DNA of 64,000 bases from RPQJ01 sp963754125 (GTDB taxonomy: Bacteria; Pseudomonadota; Gammaproteobacteria; Steroidobacterales; Steroidobacteraceae): assembly GCA_963754125.1 (NCBI GenBank), contig CAVWEX010000001.1:310001-374000 (forward strand). Direction: 5' to 3'. Shown here in pieces: positions 16,404-25,573 of the stretch. How positions within the stretch are numbered: the stretch's first letter is position 1; each line of letters opens with the position of its first letter. The position numbers and the translations under genes were made by a program. A model generated the notes under the pieces. It saw only the letters and a list, made by a program, of their open reading frames with translations, did no database searches and was not told where the DNA came from.

Positions 16404-16690
16404 GTGGTGCAGCCTGCCGCGCCACCTCGTACTGCGAAGGTGTCATCCGGGCGTGCGCAAGGTACTCGCGCAGGTGACGGACCGAGCTGCGATCGAGCGT
16501 GTTGCCGTGGTGAGGGCGGTGCAGGATGCCCTCCGAGCCGTTCAGCTTCACGCGGATGCGGGCGCCGGAGAGCGGTTCGATGTCGGCGCCGACGTGGCTG
16601 CAGCAGCGACTCCACCTCGCGCCAGTGGATGTTGCAGTTGATCGGATCGTGGAAAATCGTCCTGAGGAGCTGCTCGTGCTTGTGACTCAT
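16399..16690 (-). CDS. HicA-family toxin-like protein (frameshifted)
   Basis: Reconstructs to about 96 residues resembling stand-alone HicA-like proteins. It starts SHKHEQLLRTIFHDP, continues with NIHWREVESLL and, after one surplus base near 16598-16606 (context CTGCTGCAGCC), DIEPLSGARIRVKLNG and LHRPHHGN. HicA proteins are small double-stranded-RNA-binding-fold ribonucleases with a catalytic His (here in the HRPHHGN segment). No HicB antitoxin gene is adjacent, so it may be a solitary relative rather than a working toxin-antitoxin pair. The single indel may be a sequencing error. Its stop codon lies within the sorAB operator-like site. Confidence 0.7.
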
Positions 16691-16815
16691 GGCGCCATCC
16701 GCACGACGGGCAGGACCACTGCCCCTGGTGGCCGGTATTCTGCGACGCGCTCCCACACGGCCCGGCAGTGGATTACACGTAAGCCGGCGCGCCGGTGAAT
16801 CGACGCACTGCAGCG

Positions 16816-17719
16816 TCAGCTCGCCACCGCCAGCCGACCCGCCTGGTAGTCGCGGATCGCCTGCTCGATCTCCGCGACCGAGTTCATGACGAACGGGCCG
16901 TACTGCACCACCGGCTCGCCGATCGGCCGGCCGGCGAGCAGCAGCAGCTTGACGCCCGCCTCGCCTGCCGCGATCCGAACGGAATCGCCCGGGGTCAGCA
17001 GGCCCGCCGCACGGAACGGCAGCGGCCGGGCGTCCTCGCCCACGCTCGCAGCGCCCTCGTAGACGTACAGGAACGCGTTGTGCCCGGCCGGGGTCGGCAG
17101 CTCGACGCTCGCGCCCGCCGGCAGCCGCAGGTCGTAATACAGCGGCTCGGTCGAGAGGCCGCCGATCGGCCCGGCCGTGACGCCGCCGTCGCGTGTGTAG
17201 CTGCCCGCGATCACGCGCAGTTCGCCGCCGCCCGGCAGGCGCCACGGTGGGGATCTCCTGCGACGGGATGTCGCGGTACGCCGCAGGCTTCATCTTCTCG
17301 CGCGCCGGCAGGTTGATCCACAGCTGGAAGCCGCGCATGCGCCCTTCCGCCTGCTGCGGCATCTCGGAGTGGATGATGCCGCGCGCCGCCGTCATCCACT
17401 GCACGTCGCCGGGGCCGAGGTCGCCGCGGTGGCCGAACGTGTCCTCGTGCCGCATGCGCCCGTCGATCATGTAGGTGACCGTCTCGAAGCCGCGGTGCGG
17501 GTGTGACGGAAAGCCCGCGAGGTAGTCGTTCGGGTCGTCCGAGAAGAACTCGTCGAGCATCAGGAACGGGTCGAAGCGCAGGTTCGGCCGGCTGCCGAGG
17601 CTGCGGCGCAGCTTCACGCCGGCGCCGTCGGAGGCCGCCACGGACTCGATCACGGCCTGCAGTCGGCGGGCGCTCACGGACGACCCGTCCAGGTCGCTCA
17701 GGTTCTGGGTTGTGTTCAT
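16816..17719 (-). CDS. Pirin family protein (frameshifted)
   Basis: A bicupin protein of about 300 residues. The N-terminal cupin is in one frame (LDEFFSDDPNDYLAGFPSHP, HPHRGFETVTYMIDG, metal-binding His) and the C-terminal part in another (IAGSYTRDGG, LYDLRLPAG). One surplus base near 17228-17234 (context GCCGGGCGGCGG) joins them, so the gene is probably intact in the organism. Pirins bind iron and some oxidise quercetin; the substrate here is unknown. It starts at ATG 17719, 54 bases after the azoreductase stop, and the two genes are probably co-transcribed, as often seen for pirin and azoR-type oxidoreductases. Confidence 0.85.
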
Positions 17720-17773
17720 GAGTGAATTGCCTCTGAAAGCGACGATTGACGGGAAGGGCCTGGTGTCAGGGGC

Positions 17774-18374
17774 TCAGGCAGCGAGCTGCTCGATGCGCTC
17801 GTTGGCCGCGGCGACCGCCCGTTCGCGCTGTTCCGCGCCGAGCGCGAGACCCTCTGCGTACACGAACTCGACGTCGCGGATGCCGATGAACCCGAGGAAC
17901 TGCCGCAGGTACGGCGTCTGAAGGTCGGCCTCGGTGCCCGCGTAGCGCCCGCCGCGGGTGGCGAACACGTACGCCCGCTTGGTGCCAAGCAGCCCGACCG
18001 GGCCGTCGGGGGTATAGCGAAACGTCACGCCCGCGCGCGCCACGTGGTCGAAATAGGCCTTGAGCGTCGAGGGCACGCCGAAGTTGTACATCGGCACGCC
18101 GAGCACCAGCACGTCCGCGCGGCGCAGTTCCTCGATGAGCACGTCGGACTCGGCCACGTGCCGCTGCTGCTCCAGCGTGCGCTCCGGAGCCGGCGTGGTG
18201 AACGCGGCGAAGCGCTCGGCCGTCAGGTGCGGCACCGGCTGGCGCGCGAGATCCCGGACGACGACGGCGCGCACCGGTGGCGTCCGCGAGCGCCGACGAA
18301 AACTCACTCGCCAGTCGCGAGGACAGCCCCGACTCGCCGGACAGGCTGGTGTTCAACTGCAGGATCGTGGACAT
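17774..18374 (-). CDS. azoR: FMN-dependent NADH-azoreductase (frameshifted)
   Basis: An AcpD/AzoR flavodoxin-fold reductase of about 200 residues. The N-terminus (STILQLNTSLSGESGLS) has the FMN phosphate-binding segment, the middle has VLGVPMYNFGVPSTLKAYFD, and FATRGGRYAG is typical of the FMN isoalloxazine contact. One surplus base near 18266-18271 (context GGTGCGCGCCGTCG) shifts the frame after residue 34. It starts at ATG 18374 behind a GGGAGA purine tract. It is divergent from a LysR gene, with operator-like inverted repeats between them, so quinone, azo or electrophile stress control is likely. Confidence 0.85.
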
Positions 18375-18423
18375 GGTGTCTCCCGGGGTGAGGTAGCGGC
18401 GATTTACGATGGCCACAGCATTT

Positions 18424-18487
18424 CATCTATCTTCTGGATAAAAAAGACGATATTTTGGCCGCTACGTATTTGGTGAATCGATAGATG
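18424..18487. repeat. 8-base inverted repeat flanking the azoR/LysR promoter region
   Basis: CATCTATC at 18424-18431 and its exact reverse complement GATAGATG at 18480-18487, 48 bases apart. The right copy includes the LysR start codon. It could be an additional half-site pair for regulator binding or chance; the AT-rich tract between the copies is the likely promoter. Confidence 0.4.
18428..18452. promoter_or_regulatory. Candidate LysR-type operator between azoR and LysR genes
   Basis: Imperfect inverted repeat TATCTTCT-N9-AGACGATA (7 of 8 positions symmetric) in an AT-rich tract within the divergent promoter region. Position and symmetry suit autoregulation by the LysR protein encoded at 18485 with activation of azoR. 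Confidence 0.55.
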
Positions 18488-19403
18488 AGCTCGCCCAGGA
18501 TCACGCTGGACCAATGGAGTGCGCTGGTGGCGGTCGTCGAGGCCGGGGGCTACGCGCAGGCCTCGGCCCGGCTGCATCGCACGCAGTCCACCGTCACCTA
18601 CACCATCAAGAAGCTCGAGGAACTGCTCGGCATCAAGGCGTTCGAGCTGCAGGGTCGCAAGGCGGTGCTCACGCCCGCCGGCCAGGCCTTGTATCGCCGC
18701 GGCAAGGCGCTGATCGAGGAAGCCAACCGCGTCGAGCGGGTCGCGCCGCGACCTCGCGCGTGGCTGGGAGCCCGAGATCCGCATCGCCGTCGACATCATC
18801 TTTCCCACCTGGTTGCTGCTCGAGTGCTGCGCGGAGTTCGGCCGCGATCACCCCGACACGCGCCTCGAGATCACCGAGTCGGTGCTGGGCGGCACCGAGG
18901 AGGCGCTCACCGAGGGGCGGGTGGATCTCGTGGTGGGCGGCATCGTCCCTGGCGGGTTCCTGGGCGATCCGCTCATGCAGGTGCGCTTCGTGTGCGCCGC
19001 CGCCCCGTCGCATCCCCTGCACCAGCTCGGGCGTACGCTGACCCTCGACGACCTGCGCCAGCATCGGCACCTCGTGGTGCGCGACTCGGGCGCGTTGCGC
19101 AGCCGCAGCGGCGGCTGGCTCAACGAGCGGCGCTGGACGGTGTCGAACAAGGCGACCTCGATCCGCGCCGCGCGCATGGGGCTCGGCTACGCCTGGTATC
19201 CGGAGGAGAACATCCGCGAGGAACTCGCCTCCGATGCGCTGCGACCGCTGCCGCTCGCCGAGGGCCGCGAGCGCTTCGTGACCCTGTACCTCGTCTACGC
19301 CGATCCCGACACGGCCGGCCCCGGCGCGCGCCGGCTGGGCGAAATCCTGCGCCTGCGGGTCGCGGAGGCCTGCGCATCGCGCGGGATGCCGCCCGTCCAT
19401 TAG
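18485..19403 (+). CDS. LysR-family transcriptional regulator (frameshifted)
   Basis: About 305 residues. The N-terminal winged-helix domain is clear (LDQWSALVAVVEAGGYAQAS, then HRTQSTVTYTIKKLEELLG). After one surplus base near 18744-18749 (context GTCGCGCCGCGAC) the substrate-binding domain continues in a second frame (TWLLLECCAEFGRDHP, VVGGIVPGGFLGD, ARMGLGYAWYPEENI). It is divergent from azoR-pirin, the usual arrangement for a regulator of quinone- or electrophile-responsive reductases. Cys residues near the start of the effector domain (LLECC) could sense thiol-reactive compounds, which is speculative. Confidence 0.87.
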
Positions 19404-19412
19404 AATCGTCGC

Positions 19413-19808
19413 ATGAGTCACCGGTGGCTGCGTGCACGCAGGACCCGGGAGTGGGTGTACCTGCTCCTGCTGCCGTCGCTTGCTTTCCGGCTGCTCGTGC
19501 CCGCCGGGTTCATGCCGACGGCGGGCGAAGGCTTCAGCGTCACCATGCAGATGTGCCACGGCGACGCGAAGTCGTCGGTGGTGGTGCGCCTCACCGGGAC
19601 GGGAGATGCGCCCGCCGGGCAGCACGCGAGTCACGAAGCGCCCTGCGTGTTCGCCGCCAGCGCGACCGTCGCACCGCCCTCCCTCGCCGTCGCGCCGCTG
19701 GCGCCCGCCGACGCACCGCAATCGGACCCGGTGCCGCAGCAGCGGGTCCCGGCCCTACGCTCCCTCCATCAGCCGCAGTCGCCCCGCGCGCCGCCGACGT
19801 ACGTCTAG
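19413..19808 (+). CDS. DUF2946-like small protein next to copper receptor
   Basis: A 131-residue protein with an N-terminal hydrophobic segment (YLLLLPSLAFRLLVPAGFMP) and MQMCHGD, features of DUF2946 proteins that often precede copper-related TonB receptors. A second Cys follows His-rich sequence (QHASHEAPCVFAA). The His/Met/Cys arrangement could bind copper in the periplasm. The C-terminus is Pro/Ala-rich and poorly conserved. It lies 42 bases before the TonB-dependent copper receptor and is probably co-transcribed. The assignment rests on pattern and context. Confidence 0.72.
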   Translation: MSHRWLRARRTREWVYLLLLPSLAFRLLVPAGFMPTAGEGFSVTMQMCHGDAKSSVVVRLTGTGDAPAGQHASHEAPCVFAASATVAPPSLAVAPLAPADAPQSDPVPQQRVPALRSLHQPQSPRAPPTYV

Positions 19809-19850
19809 CCCGTTTCGAGCTCGACCCCTCCATCGTCGGAGAGCGAAATC

Positions 19851-21913
19851 ATGGTGACTCTACGCGGGGCCCGCCGGGCCGCCGTCCTGCTGTCCGTGCC
19901 CGCCGCCCTGTGCATCCCGGGCCCGGCACGCTGCGAAACTTCCCTGGACGAGATCGTCGTCACGGCCTCGCGCATGCATGCGCCGCTCATGGTCATCACG
20001 GACCCGAAGGCGCCGCGCCAGCCGCTGCCGGCGCACGACGGCGCCGACTACCTCAAGACCATCCCGGGCTTCTCGGTGATCCGCAAGGGCGGCACCGACG
20101 GCGACCCGGTGTTCCGCGGCATGGCCGCCTCGCGCGTCAACGTGCTGATCGACGGCGAGCAGCTGCTCGGCGGCTGCGGCATCCGCATGGATCCGCCGAC
20201 GGCCTACGTCTTCCCCGAGGCCTACGACCGCATCGTGGTGACCAAGGGTCCGCAGACCGTGCTGCACGGCCCGGGCAATTCCGCCGCCACCGTGTCCTTC
20301 GAGCGCGACGTCAAGCGTTTCGAGGAGGACGGCTACCTCGCGAACGCGAGCCTGCTCGGCGCGAGCTTCGGTCGCAGCGACCTCGTGGGCGACCTGCGAC
20401 TCGGCACGCCCTCGGTCTACGGCCAGCTCACCGGCACGCGCGCCGGCCTCCGACGACTACGAGGACGGCGCCGGGCAGTCCGTGCACTCCGAGTACGAAC
20501 GCTGGAGCGCCAACGCCGCGCTCGGCTGGACGCCGGACGACGACACGGGACTCGAACTGACGGGCGTGCGCAGCGACGGCGAAGCCGCCTACGCCGACCG
20601 CGCGATGGACGGCGTGGCCGTTCGATCGCGAGAACCTCGGCCTGCGCTTCGAGCGCGACGACCTGTCCGAGCATGTCGAAGCGCGTCGAGGCGCAGGCGT
20701 ACTACAACTACGTCGACCACGTGATGGACAACTACAGCCTGCGCGACTTCACGCCGTCGGCGATGCATGCCGTTCAAGTCGGTGTCGAATCCGGACCGTC
20801 GCACCACCGGCGGGCGCGTCGCGCTCGACCTCGCATGGGGCGAGCGCGATGCGCTGACCGTCGGCGCCGACCTGCAGGAGAACCAGCACTCGTTGCGCTC
20901 GACCATGAACCAGGACCTGCGTCCCTACCAGTCGCTCGCGCGCGTCGACGACGCCTGGTTCCGCAGCATCGGCGTTTTCGGCGAGTACAGCCGGCGACTC
21001 GGCCAGCGCGACCGCCTGGTCGCAGGCCTCCGGGCGGATGCGTGGGACGCCCGCGACGAGCGCGAAACGCTGCGGGTCGGGATGGCGACCGTACCGAATC
21101 CCACGGCCGACGAGACCCGCGACACGACCCTGCCCAGCGGCTTCGCGCGCTACGAGCGCGATCTCGCCCGGTCGCCGGCCACGGCCTACCTCGGCCTCGG
21201 TCACGTGCAGCGCTTCCCGGATTACTGGGAACTCGTCTCGGCCGGCAAGGAAGCGACCAGCAGCCTGAGCGCGTTCCACACGCGACCCGAGAAGACCACC
21301 CAGCTCGACACCGGGCTCGTGTACGCCGGGCGGCGGCTGTCCGCGTCGGTCTCGGCCTTCTACAGCGACGTGGACGATTACATCCTGATCCAGACGGCCT
21401 ACCCGAAGGGCATGCGCAGCACGACCGTCACGCGCAACGTCGATGCGCGCACCTGGGGCGGCGAGGCGGACGCGACCTGGGCGCTCGCCGAGCGCTGGCG
21501 CCTGACGGGCACGCTCGCCCACACGCAGGGCCAGAACCGCAGCGACGACCGACCGCTCGCGCAGATGCCGCCGCTCGAGGCGCGCACGGGCCTCAACTAC
21601 GAGGACCCGCGCTGGTCGGCCGGGCTGTTGTGGCGACTGGTCGCCGCGCAGGACCGCTACGCCGTCAACCAGGGCAACATCGTGGGCCAGGACCTCGGCC
21701 CCACCGGCGGGCTTCGGCGTGCTGTCGCTGAACGGTGCCTGGCGGCCCTCGCCTTCGTTGCTGGTGTCGGCGGGCATCGACAACCTGCTCGACAAGCTCT
21801 ACGCGGAACACCTCAGCCGCGGCGGCGCCATGGTCTCCGGCTTCGAGCAGACGACGCGGGTCAACGAGCCGGGGCGCACGCTGTGGATCAAGGTCGCCGG
21901 CAAGTTCGACTGA
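19851..21913 (+). CDS. TonB-dependent copper receptor, OprC/NosA type (several frameshifts)
   Basis: An outer-membrane receptor of about 685 residues. The N-terminus has a signal peptide (AVLLSVPAALCIPGPARC) and the plug domain with DEIVVTASRM, ADYLKTIPGFSVIRKGG and GGCGIRMDPPTAYVFPE, the last distinctive of the copper-receptor family. The barrel follows in pieces and ends with the typical C-terminal aromatic strand (WIKVAGKFD). About five single-base shifts are visible near 20443, 20618, 20674, 20766 and 21710. All are readable as surplus bases. The gene may be intact with assembly errors, or decaying. It probably imports copper with TonB energy; the small DUF2946-like gene upstream supports a copper role. 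Confidence 0.85.
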
Positions 21914-21985
21914 CGGTGGCGAAACGGCGCGCCGCGGCATAACGTAGCCCGCGCGCGCCGCCTTCGCGGCAGCCGGGAGAACGAC

Positions 21986-22837
21986 ATGACTGAAGGTCGC
22001 TGCCTCTGCGGTGCCCTCCGCTATGAGATCGACGGTCCGTTCGTCGACATGCTGCACTGCCACTGCTCGATGTGCCGCAAGCACCACGGCACGCCGTTCG
22101 CCACCTGGGTCGCGGCGCCGTTGAGCGGGTTCCGCTGGCTCACGGACACGGCAACGCTCGCGAGCTACGCATCCTCGGCGAAGGCGCACCGCGACTTCTG
22201 CAGCGTCTGCGGATCCGTCGCGCCGACCTTCATCGAGGAGATGGGCCTCGTCATCGCTCCCGCCGGCAACCTCGAGGGCGATCCGGGCATCCGGCCGTCG
22301 AAGCACATGTTCGTGGGCTCCAAGGCGGACTGGTACACGATCACCGACGACCTGCCGCAGCACGAGGAATACCCGCCGGAGTTCGGCACGCCCGCCACGC
22401 CACGCCCCGTGATCGAGCTGAAGCCGGGCGTGGCGCAGGGCAGCTGCCTGTGCGGCGAGGTCGCCTACGAGATCTCCGGGCCGCCACTGCGCATGTACCT
22501 GTGCCACTGCTCGCGCTGCCGCCAGGGTCGCAGCGCCGCCCACTGCGCCAACGTCTTCCACAATGCCGAGGGATTTCGATGGACGCGCGGCGCCGACCTG
22601 GTGCAGGAGTTCGCGTTGCCCAGCGCGCAGTACTTCGCCACGGCCTTCTGCCGGCGCTGCGGCTCCGAACTGCCGCGCGTGTCCTTCGAGCGCAACATGG
22701 CCGTGGTTCCGGCGGGCTCGCTCGACAGCGAGCCGGGCATCGCTCCCGCGGGGCACATCTTCGTGGGCTCCAGGGCGGCGTGGTTCGACATCACGGACGA
22801 CTTGCCGCAGTTCGCGGAAATGCCCCCGCGCCGCTGA
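21986..22837 (+). CDS. Tandem GFA/CENP-V-domain protein
   Basis: A 283-residue protein made of two GFA (glutathione-dependent formaldehyde-activating-like) zinc domains. The first (residues about 4-110) has GRCLCGALRYE, CHCSMCRKHHG and FCSVCGS. The second (about 152-270) has GSCLCGEVAYE, CHCSRCRQGR and FCRRCGS. Each has the CxC, CxCxxC and CxxC zinc ligands. Linker segments after both domains are near-identical (HIFVGSRAAW-like and HMFVGSKADW), so the gene arose by internal duplication. Most family members have one domain. The enzymatic role is uncertain; some relatives act on glutathione adducts. A GST gene follows 15 bases later. Confidence 0.88.
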   Translation: MTEGRCLCGALRYEIDGPFVDMLHCHCSMCRKHHGTPFATWVAAPLSGFRWLTDTATLASYASSAKAHRDFCSVCGSVAPTFIEEMGLVIAPAGNLEGDPGIRPSKHMFVGSKADWYTITDDLPQHEEYPPEFGTPATPRPVIELKPGVAQGSCLCGEVAYEISGPPLRMYLCHCSRCRQGRSAAHCANVFHNAEGFRWTRGADLVQEFALPSAQYFATAFCRRCGSELPRVSFERNMAVVPAGSLDSEPGIAPAGHIFVGSRAAWFDITDDLPQFAEMPPRR

Positions 22838-22852
22838 GCCGCGCGCACGGCC

Positions 22853-23831
22853 ATGAGATTCCGCGACCCGCGCACGGCGCACACGCTCGCGCTCTACGTC
22901 CTGCCCGTCGTGGTCGCGGGACTCGGGTGGGGCCCGGGCGTTGCGCTCGCGGCCGCGGTCGCGGTTGCGCTGGCCGGGATGGCGCTGCGGCTCGGCGCGA
23001 CGCGCGCCACGGCCAGCCGGCCCGACGCGCCGCTGCGCCTGCACACCATCTCCTTCTCGCACTACACGGAGAAGGTGCGCTGGTGCCTCGACCGCCTGGG
23101 CGTGGCGTACGAGGAAGTCCCGAACGTCGGGATCCTCGGCGTGCTGGTGACGGGGCGCACCGTGCCGGCGCTCGAGGTGCCGCCCGGACTGACGCGGATC
23201 GGCGATTCGCCCCGCATCCTGCGCTACCTCTGGGGCGAGTACGCGGGCCGGCTGCCGTTCGAGCGCACGGCCTTCCTCGAGCCGACGCCCGCCACGCTCG
23301 AGCTCGAGCAGTTCCTCGACCGGCGCCTCGGCAACGACGTGCGCGTGTGGGTGTATTCGCGCGTGTTCGCGCGCCGCGACCTGACGCTGCGCTCCTGGGG
23401 CGTGGAGGAGACGCGCATCCCGGCGTGGCAGCGCGCGCTGCTGCAGGCGTTCGCGCCGGTGCTGCGCTTCGCCGTGCGCCGCATGCTCGGCGTCACGCCG
23501 GCGCGGGCCGCGCGCGCGCTCGAGCGCACGCGGGAGACCTTCGACCGCGTGGACGCGATGCTCGCCGACGGGCGCCCCTACCTGATGGGCGAGTCGCTCG
23601 GCTACGTCGACATCACCTTCGCGAGCCTCGCGGCGCTCGCGGTGCTGCCGCCGGAGTATGCGGGCCGCAGCCTCGGCGGCCGGCGACTCACGCTCGACGA
23701 TCTCGACGCGGACTGGCGGGCCGAGGTCGAGGCCTTCCGGGCGCGGCCGTCCGGGTCAGCTCGTGCTGAGGCTGTATCGCGCGGAACGACTGAAGGACGC
23801 AGACCGCGCGCGCACCTCGGCCGGCACGTAG
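22853..23831 (+). CDS. Glutathione S-transferase family protein (frameshift near C-terminus)
   Basis: About 325 residues. An N-terminal hydrophobic region (residues 1-45, two possible membrane segments) precedes a thioredoxin-like GST domain (TISFSHYTEKVRWCLDRL; proline in GRTVPALEV) and a helical C-terminal domain (GRPYLMGESLGYVDITFASL). A surplus base near 23752-23757 moves the last 25 codons into another frame that ends naturally (QLVLRLYRAERL, stop at 23831). The membrane-like N-terminus is unusual for soluble GSTs. It pairs with the upstream GFA protein, suggesting glutathione-dependent detoxification. Confidence 0.82.
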
Positions 23832-23844
23832 CCGGCGCGCGGCG

Positions 23845-24060
23845 CTACTCCTCCGGCGGATTCTCCTCCGCGCTCCACTTGCGCCGGTGCTCGAGCTCGG
23901 CCGCGGCGCGCACGCCGGCGTGACGGTTCGACAGCAGCAGCGAGGACGGGTCGCAGACGCGCGCGCGGATCACGCCGAGATCCACGGCTGCGTCGAACAG
24001 GCTGGGATACCAGCGCTGCCATTCCGGAAAGATCGCGTCGACCCGTTCCTTGAGCGTCAT
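23845..24060 (-). CDS. Small hypothetical protein (71 aa)
   Basis: A 71-residue soluble, charged protein starting MTLKERVDAIFPEWQRWYP and ending in an acidic tail. The start overlaps the C39-peptidase stop (ATGA), suggesting translational coupling. I do not recognise the family. No Cys motif, signal or membrane segment is visible. Because the upstream gene is frameshifted, the possibility that this is its true C-terminal extension cannot be fully excluded. Confidence 0.55.
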   Translation of the reverse strand: MTLKERVDAIFPEWQRWYPSLFDAAVDLGVIRARVCDPSSLLLSNRHAGVRAAAELEHRRKWSAEENPPEE

Positions 24061-25058
24061 GGCGGCGAGTGTGCCGGGGCCGGATCGGGCGGGCAACCGG
24101 CGCGCGTCGGGCCCGCTCGCCGCGTCGATTTCGCGTCGCGTCGCCGCGACGGCCGCCTCGTGCGGACCCGCCTTCGGCCAGCGCCGCCGCCATCTCGATC
24201 TCGCGGCGCGCCGCCAGCGGGACAACCGAGCGCGAGCAGCACGGTCGCGCGATTGTTGCGCGCGGCCGCGTCGCCGGGCGCGCGCTCGATGGCCGCATCG
24301 AAAGCCCTGCTCCGCACCCGCGAGGTCGCCGCGGGCGTAAGCGAGATTGGCGAGCCCCAGCTGCGGCAGCGCCGCCGTCGGCCATGCGCGCGTCGCGGCC
24401 TCGTAGGCGCGCGCGCTGCCTCGCTCCGGCCGGTGGCCTCGAGGCCCGCGGCCGCCTGCATGTAGCGCGCGAAATCCGGGTCTGCCGGCAGGTCGCCCGG
24501 CGCGACCACCACCAGTGCCCAGCGATCCGCGCGATCCCAGGTGGCGAGGAAGCGTGCGGCCGACATCTCGAGCCGCGCGTCGGTCCCGGAGCGCAGCACG
24601 ATCCGGTCCTCGAGGGTGTCGTAGCCGACGACGACGGCGTAATGCCAGCCCGGCCAGGGACCCGCCCCGGTCTTCTGCAGCACCAGCACCGGCCGGCCTG
24701 CGGCCACCTGCGCGAGCAGCGACTGGCTGGACGGGGGCACGACGTAAGGCAGCAGGCCGCGGCTGCGGGTTGCTGCGATCAACTCGGCCTGGAGACTGCC
24801 CCGTCGCCCCGGAAGGTACACCTCGGCGACGAGATCGTCGGCCGGCACGGACACGCCGGCCGCGGCCAGCACGGTCGCGAGCGCCGCGGGCCCGCACTGG
24901 TAATCGCGCTGCGGGAAAAAGGGCGTCTCCACGAGCTCGACCCGCGGCGGAAGCGCGCCCGGACCGGCCGGTGCGAGCAAGGGCCCCTGCGTCGCGCAAC
25001 CGCAGAGTGCGAGCGTAGCCGCCGAGGCCGCCAGGCTGGCGGCGCGCCCTGCCCTCAT
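24057..25058 (-). CDS. PA2778-type C39 cysteine peptidase lipoprotein with TPR tail (frameshifted)
   Basis: About 330 residues. It begins with a lipoprotein signal (LAASAATLALCGC, lipobox LCGC). A C39-like papain-fold domain follows (RDYQCGPAALATVL with catalytic Cys; GWHYAVVVGYD with catalytic His). The C-terminal third has TPR-like helices (AYEAATRAWPTAALPQLGLA, AARNNRATVLLAL) but is broken by about four indels near 24408, 24300, 24217 and 24180, one involving a GC-dinucleotide run. It lies 22 bases downstream of a PA2779-type gene, the usual partner. The pair is thought to act in the cell envelope; substrates are unknown. Confidence 0.82.
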   Translation of the reverse strand: MRAGRAASLAASAATLALCGCATQGPLLAPAGPGALPPRVELVETPFFPQRDYQCGPAALATVLAAAGVSVPADDLVAEVYLPGRRGSLQAELIAATRSRGLLPYVVPPSSQSLLAQVAAGRPVLVLQKTGAGPWPGWHYAVVVGYDTLEDRIVLRSGTDARLEMSAARFLATWDRADRWALVVVAPGDLPADPDFARYMQAAAGLEATGRSEAARAPTRPRRAHGRRRRCRSWGSPISLTPAATSRVRSRAFDAAIERAPGDAAARNNRATVLLALGCPAGGAPRDRDGGGAGRRRVRTRRPSRRRDAKSTRRAGPTRAGCPPDPAPAHSPP

Positions 25059-25080
25059 GCCGCCGACGCAGCCTCCCGGC

Positions 25081-25455
25081 TCACGGGAACTTCTTGAAGA
25101 TGTCGATGACGCCGACCGCCTCGAGGATCAGCAGCACCAGGAACACGACGCCGATCACCGCCAGTGCACTGGCACCGGCCGGCGCCTCGGCGACCTGCCC
25201 CGCCAGCATCCGCAGCTCCGAGTCCGTGAGCGCGGCGAGCCGCGACTCGACCTCGGCCGGTTCGACACCCAGCGCCACGAACTGCTCGCGTACCTGGTCC
25301 CTCGCCAGCGCCGCATTGACGGTCGCAAGGTCCTGAGCGCGCGTTTCCGTCTCCACTGCCTGCAGCGTCCCGATGAGCCCGGCCTGCGCGACCAGCGGCG
25401 AACCGAGGTTCAGCAATGCAATGCATAACACCTGGGCGACTAAACGCTTGAACAT
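25081..25455 (-). CDS. PA2779 family membrane protein
   Basis: A 124-residue protein with an N-terminal signal-like segment (QVLCIALLNLGSPLVAQA), a helical acidic middle (EPAEVESRLAALTDSELRML) and one C-terminal membrane helix (ALAVIGVVFLVLLILEAVGV) ending in a short basic tail. It is the recognised upstream partner of PA2778-type C39 peptidases. It could be a substrate, chaperone or membrane anchor for the peptidase. ATG 25455 is chosen; the longer frame upstream to 25539 lacks a sensible signal peptide. Confidence 0.85.
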   Translation of the reverse strand: MFKRLVAQVLCIALLNLGSPLVAQAGLIGTLQAVETETRAQDLATVNAALARDQVREQFVALGVEPAEVESRLAALTDSELRMLAGQVAEAPAGASALAVIGVVFLVLLILEAVGVIDIFKKFP

Positions 25456-25573
25456 GGAACTGCCCTCGCCGACTGGAACGGATCGAATGGATTGGAGTCT
25501 AGGGCCGCGTGGGCGGCGAGGCCCGGGATCGTGCTCCACGTCGTGACGCCGGTCGCAATCCCCGGGGCGGCCC

